Positions 21,558 through 34,450 of a stretch of DNA of 64,000 nt are shown one piece after another. The notes under the pieces were generated by a model, which worked only from the letters and a program-made list of their open reading frames with translations, was not told where the DNA came from and ran no database searches. Position 1 is the first letter of the stretch. Every line of letters starts with the position of its first letter. Made by a program: the position numbers and the translations under genes. Source of the DNA: Eulemur rufifrons (lineage: Eukaryota > Chordata > Mammalia > Primates > Lemuridae); assembly GCF_041146395.1 (NCBI RefSeq), contig NC_090989.1, positions 223,046,843 to 223,110,842 of the forward strand, read 5' to 3'.

Positions 21558-23891
21558 GTAAGAGAAGAGAAAACCCATTTTCTGCATAAAACCACATGTC
21601 CTTATGAGAGCTGCAGGAGGTATTACACCTAATTCTTGCCTGCTTGAGTAAACATGGTCATCTCATGGTGGAACTTTGACTGAATGAGTGTGAGAGGGTT
21701 TGTTTGTGTTAACCATATCATCATCATCATCAATATGAGATTCCTCATGCAGATCTCTGCCTATAGCTTAGGATAGTGATGTGCAACCATGACTGTGTAA
21801 CAGAATTACCTATATTACTTCCAAAACAAAATAAAAACAAGCAAAATAAAATAGTAACAAAAGTTTCTGGACCCCCTTCTTGGGAATCCTTCTATTTAGC
21901 ATACCTAGGATGAAGTGCTGCCTTCTGGTTTTTAAAACAAAAGAAAAAACCCTAACATAATTTTCGTGCACAGTATTGAGACTATTGATTAAACCCCAAG
22001 AACAAGGTAAGCTTTATCATTTTTCAGACCCTGATGGTCTGCAAATTAACTTACTTTATGTATAATATCTTGATACTTTTTGATTATCTAAAGTATAAGA
22101 GAATTTCTTCTTGGGAGCAGGGAAAGACTGGTAGGAAGGAATGACAGAAGGTAAGCCATCTATTAACCTGAGTTTTGAGTACATTTGACAGTAAAGCAAA
22201 TTTCATACTAGAATGAAGTTGAGGTATATGAACCCCTTGCTTGTTTCATTTATTTCAAAGCTTCCTTTATTTGGAGACATCTCCACCTTCATAAATATCG
22301 TAAGATTCTATTTATAAACAAAAGACTTACCTCTGCTAGGCAAGAGGCAGGCATTTTTAAAAATTTGTCTATTTCTGAAGTTATTAAGATTTTCTCCCTT
22401 TCTCCAGTCTAGTCTTTCTTGTAGCCTATTTGAGGAAACCTGGTCAGCTGTTATCCCATGTTAAATATATTCAGAAGACAGAAGACCATCTCCCCTCCTT
22501 GGCACTTTCATAAGTAGAGAATTCTCTTTTTCTCTTAAAACCAAGACATTCTTATTTCACATTTGCAGGAGAGAAGATAGATCTTAACTTAGGTTTTGTT
22601 GTTACAGACTTTTGTTGCTTCAGCCATACCTCAAAGATATTACAGGTTCAGTACTAGACCACTGCAATAAAGTGAATATCACAATAAAGCGAGTCACATA
22701 ATTTTTTTGATTTCCAAGTACATATAAAAGTTATATTTATGCTATATTGTAGCCTATTAAGTGTGCAATACCATGATCTCTAAAAACATATACTTACTTT
22801 AATTAAAAAATATTTTATTAATAAAAAATGCTGACAATTCTCTGAGCCATCAGTGAGTCAGTCTTTTTGCTTGTGGAGAATCTTGCCTTGATGTTGGTGG
22901 CTGCTGACTGATCAGAGTGGTGGTTGTAGAAGGTTGGGGTGGCTGTGGCGATTTCTTAATATAAGACAGCAATGAAGTTTGCCTCATCAATAGACTGTTC
23001 CTTTCATGAGAGATTTCTCTAGCACTCAATGTTGTTTAATAACATTTTGGCCCACAGTGGAACTTCTTTCAAAATTGGAGTCAGTCCTGTCAAACGCTGC
23101 CAGATTAACCAAATTTATCTAATATTCTAAATCCTTTGTTGTAGTTTCAACAACGTTCATAGCATCTTCACTAAGAGTAGATTCCATCTCATCCATAAGA
23201 AACAACTCCTCATCCTTTCAAGTTTTATCATGAGATTACACCAATTCAGTCACATCTTCAGGCTCCACTTCTAATTCTATTGCTGTTTCCACCACAGCAT
23301 TTTTGGAGATTAGGCACATGTATCTTCATTTTTAACAAACAGTTCCAGGTGATTTTAAGGGCAGAAGAATTGATCTCCTTAGAGGGAGAACAGGAACTGT
23401 GTCTTTTTACATGCTTTGCTCAGAGCCCAGCACATCTCCAGTGCATGTGGATATTCAAAACTATAGCGATGGATTTAAGAGACAGCTCAGTTGGTTTCTA
23501 GATAATGAGACCAATTGCAGCAGATCTGTTATTCTTATGAAAGAAAGTATTGGATAAAGGCCACGGAATAAGCCTCTAAAAGAAATATTTAATCCCTTAT
23601 TTCTGAATCACTTGTCTTCTAAGATATCAGTGAGGTTAATTTTTGGTTCTGTTTTGAATTATAATTTATAGCAGAAATTGGGCTAAGACCTATTTCTAGT
23701 TTCATGTTATAGTTAGTGACTTCATCTCAACTGTTTATCTTCCTTCCCCTAGATAACTCTGGGTTATGAAGTGGGCAGTGAACCGAGTGCTGTATGTTTT
23801 GAAATTACCAACTGTTTTTTTATTTCTCCTGAAACGCTTAACTCTGTAATGTGATTTTCATTATTCTCTTCTTCCTTCTCCCCCATCACAG
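21558..23891 (+). other. PTAR1: PTAR1 intron between exons at 21253 and 23892
   Basis: Starts GTAAGA and ends in the long C/T tract TTCTTCCTTCTCCCCCATCACAG. It contains a Tigger-type element (22,621-23,297). The stretch near 21,765-21,830 looks like another worn DNA-transposon piece, but this is weak. No exon was seen. Confidence 0.88.
22621..23297. mobile_element. Tigger-family DNA transposon fragment
   Basis: The terminal inverted repeat side is clear: CAGCCATACCTCAAAGATAT, AGACCACTGCAATAAAGTGA and CACAATAAAGCGAGTCACAT. The internal blocks CCATCAGTGAGTCAGTCTTT and GTTGGTGGCTGCTGACTGAT are Tigger-like. The other terminus is missing, so the copy is 3'- or internally truncated. Any transposase frame would be on the minus strand and is broken. 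Confidence 0.78.
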
Positions 23892-23926
23892 GCGACATGT
23901 TTTCTACCTTCAGCATCATTTAAATG
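23892..23926 (+). CDS. PTAR1: PTAR1 penultimate coding exon (35 nt micro-exon in the spliced form)
   Basis: Acceptor CATCACAG ends at 23,891. The first G completes an Arg codon, then RHVFYLQHHLN follows and one G is left over. The donor is GTAGGT at 23,927. This choice reproduces the HLN-AG junction I remember from the 402-residue human protein. If the next 81 nt are not removed, this exon fuses with the last one into a single 343-nt terminal exon. Both forms are in frame. Confidence 0.85.
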
Positions 23927-24007
23927 GTAGGTTTCCTCACAGCATGACCCAGTTGTCACCTGCGGACAGCCCTAGGGGGACTGTGAGTGACTTGCACCTT
24001 ATTCCAG
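23927..24007 (+). other. PTAR1: 81-nt in-frame facultative intron (candidate exitron) of PTAR1
   Basis: The segment starts GTAGGT and ends ATTCCAG. It is 81 nt (27 codons) and has no stop in the reading frame. Retention would insert 27 residues starting GRFPHSMTQL and ending SDLHLIP between HHLN and AGPQLSQ. Removal joins AATG to CAGGCC and yields Asn-Ala-Gly. The segment is unusually short for a vertebrate intron and its pyrimidine tract is modest, so inefficient splicing is plausible. The exact match of the spliced product to the known protein length supports splicing as one normal outcome. Confidence 0.75.
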
Positions 24008-24234
24008 CAGGCCCCCAACTATCTCAGGCAATGGAAGTGGATGGACTGAATGACTCAAGCAAGAAAGGCTATTCCCAGGAAACCAAACGCCTGAAGCGGA
24101 CCCCAGCTCCAGACTCCCTAGGCCTAGAAATGGAACACAGGTTCATTGATCAAGTGTTGTCCACTTGCCGGAACGTAGAGCAAGCCAGGTTTGCAAATGC
24201 ATACAGGAAATGGCTGGTTACTTTGAGTCAATGA
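24008..24234 (+). CDS. PTAR1: PTAR1 terminal coding exon and stop codon
   Basis: After CA completing an Ala codon it reads GPQLSQAMEVDGLNDSSKKG, then YSQETKRLKRTPAPDSLG, LEMEHRFIDQVLSTCRN and VEQARFANAYRKWLVTLSQ, with TGA at 24,232-24,234. The KRLKR basic cluster and the disordered Ser/Lys linker precede a final predicted helical pair (HRFIDQVL; ARFANAYRKWL). Adding the six exons gives 953 nt, equal to residues 86-402 plus stop of the human protein as I recall it, with no indel. Both the reading frame and the end of the protein are secure. Confidence 0.96.
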
Positions 24235-27200
24235 AAGGTGGATTAGTCTTACAGAGTTCTCCTTTTAGTGCAATATTGCTTTCCTTACATTGCATGAACT
24301 GTTTACTATTATTGACTAACCATGTTTTCTTCATCTTTAGGTTAAAAGTCCATCGTAAATCTTTCATTTTATTTATTTTGTAAGAACTGGCATTCTTTTG
24401 GGGCTAAAATAATTGTATAGTTCTTTCCTGCTAAACAGTGAGTCTTAAATTTTCTTTTTAACTTCTCATTCTTTATATTTCTATAGATGAGGCTTCTCAT
24501 TTGGTTCTCCTAATTGGTTCGCACACACCTCCACCCACCTCATTGCAATTGCTGCGCAGGCAAATTTTTTAAAAAATTAAAAATTTATGTTATAATTCAG
24601 CTAAAGAACATTAATACAAATACAGAATGACTTAATGTAATTGTTTGAGAATCAAATGGCTAGATGGATGGATATGTCAAACTACAAACCAATTCTCTTC
24701 TCTAGCGTGTTCTACTCAAGTTATAGACTAACATAACCAAAGTCAGAAGTATTGGCATTTATATGAAAAAATACTTCCAATGTAATCCATTTTTTAAATG
24801 GTTATTTTAAAATAATTTAAGTGTTTATGTAATTACAGCACTAAAAAATTATTTTTATTACTAGTTTTGATAGATTGTTTTTACCTCAAATTTGGTATAT
24901 GCCAAAACACTTGTCAGCCCTTATAAAATTGATTTTTTAAAAAAACCTGGAATGCCATTTTTAGTTATTACTATTTCCCTTTTAAATTTACTTATGAAAA
25001 AAAATGGGAGAAATATACATAGAAATGTATCCATAAAAATCTTTCTCTTTAAAAATTTAAATTATTGAGGATATACTAGATAAACTACAAAATTATTTTA
25101 AAGTGACTATTAAAAAGTTTACTGGCAAAAGCCAGGGGGAAAGAATAGTTTTGAAGATTAGTTCTTCAGTCTTTATTTTCAAAACATAACACTTTGATAC
25201 TGAACTTATCAGGGATGAGGTACCAAAGTATCCATAATATAGCCGTATCTTATCTTTTTAATAACAAGGGCTGAGTTTTTCAGGTCTGTGAGGTGGGGGT
25301 GGGGAAAGGGCCAAGTAAGTCTACTTTCTTATTGTTTCCCCCTTTGTAAATGGTCTTTGTTTCTTCTTTCCACATATCTTCCTATTTATTTTGCCAATCC
25401 ATTCTCTATTTTTTGTCACTTTCCCTTTTGTATATTTTTCCTATCTTATTTCAGGGATGCATCCTGAAGATATTCTCCCTATTTGCAATAATTTCATACC
25501 CCCTCTAAAACATACACACAGGGGAAATAAGAACAAGAGCTGCCCCTCTAAAAGTTCCTCTAATGATGTAAGCTGTCTGTTGTCCTGTTCGTGTGCAGAA
25601 TGTAATAGTGGCAGAAATAAGTGTGACCACCATGCTTTCCCTGTTCTCCCTTTTATTTGCTAGGTAATCTGTAAAGTGGGGAGAAAGATGTAAGGAAAGG
25701 CAAACCTCTTCTATGTCACTATTATGAAAAGCCTGGACTTGAGTTAGGTGCATTGTCATAAGGAGGAGGAGGTCCTTTGCTTGGCCCTAGTAAACAGAAC
25801 TTGCTCTTCTCTCTTGGGACAAAGAGATTACCCTTTTATAGCTTTTATAGTATTTAGGTGAGAAAATAATTGCCACTATGAACATAGATTCCATGTTCCT
25901 TTGTGTACAAATCATATTTTGAATCAAATACCTCAAGGTCTACCTAGACCTCTATGAATAAAACCATTAGTTTATGACTTTTAGCTCCTGCAGGAGTTGG
26001 TGGGAAACTACACAAAGAAGACATGGGAGATTCAACTCATTCCGCTAATACATGTTGCCAAATTCTGGCCTCGCTCAGTATTACCTTTTTTCCAAGCATC
26101 ATTTTTAGTATCCTAAGTGGTAAGGCTTCTTACTTTGATATGAGAAAGTATCAGTACACGAATATAGACAATACCCTGTGAATTAGCTACATTTTCATAG
26201 AGCTCCATGTCTTTTTATACCTTCCACTGAATGTCTTGCCCATCTTTGGTATTAACTATCTTCGTATCTTCTAAGGCTTTTAAGCTACCCCTTTCTGAAG
26301 CCATGCAGTCCTTTAATATATCTTGGTCTCTTGTCTTCCTAATAAAGTTTTAAGTAGGGAGTGAAAATACAAATATCCAAAGGATACTGTTAGTACGTGA
26401 CTTTTGTGTGCTATTTTATTTCTAAAATTTGCATTTTTTAAGTGTTCATTCACAGAAAATCCTAGTATTACCCTATATGGTTAAGTTTTTGTTCCTAAGT
26501 GGTCACCATTTAAATTCACAGGCTGTAGCATGATAATATCTTTGACTGAGTTCATGCAGTGGAAAGACTTTGTCTATTTTCAGGGGCTTGTTAGTTTTCA
26601 CTTATTTTTCTATAAATACCTAGTTGCTTACATTAAAACACATTTCATTAAACTTTCACTGGAAGAATAGCAAGTCATTGTACCATCCTGTGGATTAATA
26701 CTACTACTGACAAGCAAAAAACAGTAAGATCTCTGTCTCCACCACCAGCCTTGCCCCACTTTTTTTTTTTTTAGTATACCTATTTTGGTAATATGGTGTT
26801 TCCAGATTCTACTTGTGCCTTGCACATTGTGAGGACTCATTAAATATTTATTAAGTTAATGAATGATTAACTGTTTGAAGAAGAGAAAGATTGGTCGTGA
26901 GTGATAGGTAGAGTGAGTGATGATTGAGAAATTGATGGATTAGTGCAATGGATTGTGAACTAATGATGCTTTCTAGTTTCGTAATACTTGTGGAGAGCTA
27001 TTGCATTTAGAGTAAGTTCCTTTAGATTTTTTTTTCTTCATTTAATTACCTTTGTTAAACTTGTTAAATCTTGGCCAAGACATGCAGCTCTATAATTATC
27101 AATTAACTGTACTTTAATGTGTATTAAAAATCCATAGAGCTAATGGAACCCACTTGCATTAAGAACACTACTTTCTGTTCATTTATATTAGAGAACAGAT

Positions 27201-30200
27201 CTTGCCACTTTTGGTCATCTGAAGAAATTCTTTGATTTCAGTGACTTGTTGATCTGTATACATGGATAGTCATTTTATGCTTCTCCTTTTTGCCTCCCAA
27301 CTTGAACTGTGGATCTTTTAGATATTTCTTAAACCTGTATGAGTCAGTTTTTTAAGCTTAAGCATTTGATACATATTGGTGTCCTCTTTTTCTTTCCTAG
27401 ATTTTACATTTTTTTACCTCTCTAGAAACTCTGGGCCCATACCTTCTGTTATATTTCTTATTCCTATGGTATGTGTGTAATTTAAATTAAAGGCTACCTT
27501 AATTATTAATAGGATTAAATGTGTACAAGTTATCACTAAAAGCCACTTAAGTCTTCAAATAAGGACTTATGTGACATGTGATATGGAAATAAAAGTTTTT
27601 TTATTTTTATGCAGCCGTTTGTAGGAAAGTGTATATGATAGATTTTGTCATTTAGATATGTTGATATGTTCAAGTCATGCCAATTTATGCATGTTGGGTC
27701 ACACAGACATGTGTCTGTGTGGGTGTGTGTATAAAAAGAACTCTTAATTGTGGTGAACAAATTGTCTAATTTTATCTTACATAGCACAGATGGTATCTGA
27801 TTAGGAGTGCAACTACCACCTACTGTATAACATCTAATCTCTACCTTTGTTCCTCTGAACTATAGAAGATAAAGATTTAGTTGTAAAAGGAAGTAACATA
27901 TGATCCTTTTTTTTTTTTCTTTGCATAAAGCCATTTTAAGCTTACTGGTAATTTCTTACTAGAAAGATATGTTTTAAAACTTTTAAGATATTTAAAGTAT
28001 GCGAGAAATTTTGAACCGCATTATAACAACTGAACCTTTTGTCTTTTGAATAAATTTCTCAAATAGAACTGTGCAAACCCTAGCACTTTATGTGCTACTA
28101 CCTCCCCACATTTAGGTATGCTCTGTAGTGAGCTTCTATTTAATGGAAAAGTGTGTGGAGGTACGGGAAAGTTTAGGCAAATTCAGTGTCATGAAGGCAA
28201 TGAGCAAGAAAAATCAACCCCAAGAAGTCTACTTACCATCACCCAGTTTTTTTTAAGGAATAACTATACACACTGTGTTAATTTGAGTGCCTTTCTTACG
28301 GTTTTTGGGAGCAAGATTATATTTAAGTGTAATATTTGAGTAGAAAACAGAGGACGGAAGTTTTATCAAACACTTGTTGATTGTGGCCCATTGTTTTTTT
28401 ATTCCTGTTGCTAGACATGGCCCCATGAGGTGTTTTATCCTTTGGTGAGATACTGATATTAATATAAGTAGGCAGGATGCTTTGATTTATGTTTCATTAG
28501 TTATCATTTTTAAGCATCCCACCAAGAATTAGTTCTTTTTTTCTGACAACTAACATTTTGTGGATTGGAAAGCATCCCACTTAGAGGGCAGTATGTGTAC
28601 AATTAAAGATCAGCCTGAAAACTGTGTTCAAAAGGAAACAGTAGCACTCCACCCTAAAATAAAGGCCAGATAGTTGTCCTAAATGAGTCCTTTGCCTTAC
28701 TTTAAGGACCTTCCTTCCTTCCCAAATCAGGCCTAATATAAGATAGTTGAAAGTGGGAAAAATAGGAATTGTTTTCTTTTAGCTCTTGGAAGAAAAGTAA
28801 ATAGATAAAATTTTAAATGTGTTATTTTATATATTTGTGTTTGGAGAGGAGAGAGACAGGAATTCCATACTTCAAGACAGCAAATATTCATTGTAATTTC
28901 ATAAAAATATATAACTAAAGATTCCAAAGTGCTTTACAGAGAACTGTTGGATAATATGTTCCTAAAGGGCACCAATATGCCATATTCATAGTGGAGACAG
29001 AAAACCAGTGTGTCAGTTGTGGATCTGTGGTGGGAGGGGAAACCTCAGGCTCCCAACTTTGACTTCTCTGCTCTCACCAGGCCATGTTAACACTGTAAAA
29101 CCAAACTCTTTGCTAAAAATATATAGGGCAGTAGCTTAGTCTGCTGATGAAACTTTGTGCTTCCAAGATTATTAGCTATATATAGTTTGTGCTTTCTGGA
29201 CAATAATATGGTCCACAAAGCTAACCCTGACATTTCTTTTATTAGTCTGTTATTGTTCCTCAGGGTATAGAAGATGTAGTAAATTTAGGACAAAATTTTA
29301 TATTCAGTGGCAAAAAAGAAAAGGCAAAAATATGCTAACTATATTATTAGTTCTTAAAATTTTAGTATAGATAGTATTTTTTATAAATCACCACTAGTAC
29401 AGTAGCTAGTAGATGCTCTGTGACTGCCTCGTTTATCTCGCTGCTTCGGTTCCTATGGCTCTGTTATCAACATTCTCTTATATGTGTCTTCTATAGAAAT
29501 TATTTCTGTATTATATTTCCATGTTTGGCAGAGGTGGGGATGATTGTATTTTGTTTTAGTTGACATCATTCTCAATTTTTAGAAATATTATACTATTGAG
29601 GAAAATGATTACCGTTGGTTTTCAAGTTGACAACTATTTTGTTTCCTAAGACCCGAGTTTTTCTGAGAGTGTTCTATATGCAGATGCCATACATATTCAA
29701 CGCATTGCATAATGCCTTGCATCTTGTAGGGATTCACCTCGTCATAATGGATAAAGGCTCGAAAGGTAAAACTAGCTTGTTTGCTATCATCATCATTATC
29801 CACATTCTCAGCTTTGGGAAAAATCTACCATTTTGCATAAAATACATAAGTTCAAATGTACAAGACAAAGATACACAATTGTACAACATTGCAAGTGAAA
29901 TTTACAAAGGATTTTTATTTTCATATTTGCTAAAAATGTTGCTGTTTAAGGCAGTTTACAGCAAAGTTGGAAACCTAACACAAGTGCCCATTTGCCTCAA
30001 TTAACCAGATATTTGTGTAAACTGTTTATATTAAGTCTTTGATGGTTTATAAACCATGACATTCTGGCTTTTCTTCTGTACATTTCGAGAATCAGCCTTA
30101 ATTTTATGTATGGCAATCACTTTCCTCAAAATACTATGCAGCATATTTTAGTTGTTTATCTTTACAAGGTAATGGGTAATAAATTTGAGGATTTTTTTAA

Positions 30201-31160
30201 TGTCATAGGGATGTACAATTTTACACATCCACAAGTTGATTCAAACAGCATTCTGTTATAAATGCTCATATATTGTCCTCCTTTACAAATATTATCTTGC
30301 ATTTGGAGCAGGTATTTTTTCTTATTGGTTAAAGAATGGTTGTAGACTGAGTGCAGTCATAGTAGGTGCACAATAAATACTTAGTGATTGATCTAACATC
30401 AAACTAACAGCTTTCAGAAAGACTGCTGTCATCTTTTCACTGAGGAGTATATTTGTAGAGTAATATATGTGTGAAATTAAAAATATTTGACATGAATTAT
30501 TAGGCTTATTTAGGCTGGAGGTAGTAACATGTAATAAAAATATTTATATAGAACGTGGTCCGAAGATAGGAGATGTGAAAAGTTTAAGTAGTCTCTTCTT
30601 GTGCAAGGCACATTAATAAATGTGATGAAATGTCTTCATAGGCGGCTGAACTCTGGAGAGAAGTACTGTAGTCTTCTGCAATCAGTTTCCGTATTAGTAT
30701 ATCCAGTACTGTCTGGTTTAGGTTCTTTTTATTTCTCCTTGAATCTTAGTAGTTTTCCGTTATCTTAAAAGTGGTAAAGATAAAATATGAAGTTTCATTA
30801 AATGACTTCTACTTGTTTTCTCAATATATCTTTGACATGAGGGAGAAGTTCTTATGAATGATATAGTAGTTTCAGCATCAGTTAATTTGTGGCTTTCAGA
30901 GCATTTTTGACAGAGTTTACCTAATGTAAAAAGATAAAATGGTTTCAAAAAACACCAGCATTCCTGCCTGAGCTGTGAGGAACAGAGTATGTACTACAAG
31001 TAGACGTTGCCTCCTGGCGAGGTTCTTGATGCATGACTGTGATGCTGGCTGCTGACTGAGGTGAACACTCAGTATTGTATTTCAGTGTCTATTGTTCCTA
31101 GGAGAATAAGGGAATGTGTACTAGGTTAACGTACTGTTTTTGAGTTGGAAAAAATAAAAG
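24235..31160 (+). other. PTAR1: Probable PTAR1 3' UTR (3' end unresolved)
   Basis: Directly after the stop comes an AT-rich, nearly transposon-free stretch, unlike the sequence on either side. Canonical AATAAA hexamers occur at 25,957, 26,341, 28,049, 30,178, 30,372, 30,615 and 31,153. Which are used cannot be told from sequence. Long 3' UTRs are common for housekeeping genes of this type. The 129-codon frame at 29,615-30,004 has no recognisable domain and I do not call it. A weak L2-like end lies near 30,330-30,395. Confidence 0.55.
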
Positions 31161-34100
31161 ATGAGGTATTATAAGTATGCCAAATATTTATATACTCTAC
31201 TACAAAACCTAAAAAAATGGACACAGAGAAAAAGATAAAAGGTCAAAATGATTTTTTTAATTGCTTCTAATTTTTTTTTAAAACTCAAGTTTCTTGGCCA
31301 CTAGTCAGTTGCTTAATTTAATGCAGAGAGACTTTAAATTTAAGGAAAAGTTCTCAGATACTATATTCTGCTATTAGAATTCACCATGCCTGTTAATTGT
31401 ACATTGCTTGAAGATTTAAGTAAGTTGCCATCAATATTATTTTAAAGATTTTCTTATAGTTTATGTTTAAATGGACAAGTTACATATATGATCGGTGGTG
31501 CAAGGGTCAGATCCTGAACTAATTTTAAAGATAAACTTGGCTAACTAGTTTTACTGAAGGTACTAATTGTCTTCAGTCTGATTGCACCGTTGTTTCTTAG
31601 TCTATTTTCCCCCCAGCATAGCAGTCTGCATTGAAGTTCTTTTACTTCTTACCATATATTAATTGACATTTTTTAAGCATTAACTATTTTGTGAATTCTT
31701 TTTTACACTTAAAATGTATACCTTACAGAGGGATAAGAATAAGTTTTACAGTAAGTTACGTGCAGAATGTTCTACTTATGGTGTTCTGGGAGTTAGTATC
31801 CCAGAGTGCTTAAAGTATGGTGGTAAATTCTAAGGCTAATATAATGACTATAGATTATCTGTATACATACTGTTCTGTAGAAATGTAATGTGAACCACAA
31901 AGTAATTTTTAATTTTCTAGTAGCCACATTAACATTAAAAAAAGAAACAGGTGAAATTAGCTTTAATGATATATTTTATCTAACCCAATATATTAAGAAT
32001 ATTATTTCAACATGTAATGTAATCAACATAAAAAATTTTTAATGATACATCTTACCTTCTTTTTTCTCCTATACTAAGTCTTGAAAATTTCAGTGTATTT
32101 TGCACTCACAGCACATCTCAATTCTGACTGGCCAAATTTTAGTGCTCAATAGCCACATGTGGCTAAGGGCTACTATATTGGACAGTACAGATTCATAGAG
32201 TACAAAGTATGACTTTATTTTAAATTCAGAGATGGTGATACAGGCTTGAAATTATGGTACTTTAAAAATTATTTAGAATATTTAGAAAAGCATCTAGTAG
32301 AATTACCCACTTACTTTCCTTCATCTTCATTTTAAATACGCTCTAGAGATAGGATCAACCCGTTCCAATTTGCCAAGCATTATTTAAGGAGGAAGCAATT
32401 CCATGCCATGTAAAATACCATGATATGCTGATTATAACAAACAACACATTATTGGCAACACATTTTTCAGTTGTGTTCACTAAATTATGTCCTGTTTCCT
32501 CAAAATAATAGCTTAAATTGCATGTTAATTGTATATCTTACCTATTTTCTTTTTATATTATTCTTACAATATAATAATGTATATTAACAACAGCCCTAGG
32601 ATTCTAATCTTCCTATGCAGCTGTCTTCCAGTACTTACCGGTACTTATTAAATTGTGATAAGTGGCAGAAAAGTAGAATGAAATGTTCTTCTTTCCATTA
32701 GATTTGTTTTTATAATATCATGTGACCATGTATCAAGCCAGCTATAAATTATTGTATTTCTGTAGAATATGGAAAATAGCATCTGTCTTATCTTTGCTAA
32801 ATGTTTGCAATTTCTAAGTAAACTTTTCATGTCCTAAAATGAGCGTTAAGTGTAATTTTGTTTGTGCTTGTGGTGGTAGTTTAAACTCAACTCCAGTCTA
32901 CCAAACTGTTCTTTTTATTTGTTTTGATGGGGGGAGTGGATATGAGGTGTTTAAGTGAAACTAATAATTTTGCTACCTACATTTATAGAAGTAATAAAAA
33001 ATTTCACTGTCTCTAGGGTATAAAAAAATGTCAAAAACAAATTAGAGAAATTGTTGCAGTTATCTTCAGATTGTGTTAACAGTGACTAATTGACTTATGA
33101 AAGTTATATGACCAGAGGTGCTTTTTCCCATATATTTCAAATGAAGATAGAAAACAGGGAATTACTAAGTTATTCTAGTGTTACATCCCATATTTTCTCA
33201 ATCTTGAGCCTTCTGTATGTTAAAAGTCAAATACAGCAGTTGCTTAAACAGTATAATACATAGACTTTGAAAAGTATTTGGTGAAGTGGATACGTTTTTA
33301 CTCAGATTTTAAATATTTAAAAAGTACTTTGTGGGAAAGGCCTTTATTATTTTGTCCCAAGACTATTTAGGGTGATATTTTAAATAACTTAGGAAACAGA
33401 CTATGGAATTTATTTTGCATCATGTTAAAGTACCACAATGTTTAAGATTGCAGTAATGGTTATGCACTGATACCTACGGAAGGAAACTAGCTAACTTCAA
33501 GACAGTCTCAATTTGAATTAGTAAGCAAATTATATAAGAAGTTTAACAAAAATCTATATTAGCAAAGTGCTTCCCTGGGAAATTGCTTTGCTAATAGCAT
33601 GCTTCTTGAAATGAAAGATTAGCAATAATAATAGATACAGGGGTGATACACTAATCAATTAAATTTATTAAATATGGTAACCCTTTTGTCATTGGCTACG
33701 TTTAGCAGATATCACCATTTTCCTCATGTTGGAAGCATGTAAAAGAAGAGGAAAGGGTACTTTTGAAAAGATAGCGTACCTCCTGTCTGCTAGTAACTCA
33801 CTTCAAAATGGCCATATTAAGCATTAACTTTGTTACAGTGTGCCTTTTTATGAGAAGTATAGTATTATTATATGTGTCTTGTGTTACAATAGAAGTGGAA
33901 GGGCTGCTTGCCACCTGAGCTCTAACAGAAAGCAATAATTTGCAGTGTCCTGTATTTCACAGAAAGATTCTGTGTAATCATGGCTGCCAGGATTCTGATT
34001 CCCTTACCTCTTCTTAATGATATGAGCAGCAGACAGAATATTTCTGAATTCTTTTAGTATTGTAATACTCTGAAGATACCCAAATTATCTCTTGTGTTAA

Positions 34101-34450
34101 GTTCCTCATATACTCCTCACGGTAATTACAGCATGATTAACGAAAGGTTTGCTTTCTGTGTAAGGAAGCTAACTGAGCTGAAATGGCCCTCTGTCGTGTT
34201 ATTTTTGTGTTCTTATATTTTTTAAATTGTGGGTGATCTCACCAGACATAATTGTTGAGAGAATACTGGAAGGGAGGTGAATAAATGGGATTGGTTTTAT
34301 TTTCAAGTAAAATGTGTAGTCTTATCATCTACCAAGGTCCCTTGGAGCAAAAATAATCACCAGTTAGTTCTTGTTTATAACTGAGGACAGATCTAATTAG
34401 TGTCTGATTTGATATGAGTCTTAATAGCAATTATTCCATGTGAAAAAAAT
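31161..34450. other. AT-rich unique sequence downstream of PTAR1
   Basis: Apart from the hAT element at 31,867-32,190 nothing recognisable is present. The low repeat content continues to about 34,450, so the PTAR1 transcript could extend into it, or it may be conserved noncoding sequence. No coding exon was identified. Confidence 0.5.
31867..32190 (+). mobile_element. hAT-type nonautonomous DNA transposon (MER group), sense orientation
   Basis: It runs from ACTGTTCTGTAGAAATGTAA through TTTTCTAGTAGCCACATTAA and AGAAACAGGTGAAATTAGCT to AATAGCCACATGTGGCTAAG and TATTGGACAGTACAG. The ends are inverted relative to each other. It is the same family as 4883-5175 in opposite orientation. Confidence 0.72.

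Noticed and set aside
29615..30004. A 129-codon frame in the region after PTAR1
   Set aside because: No recognisable domain, no similar neighbour, and composition like the rest of the 3' region. Possible chance frame in the 3' UTR.
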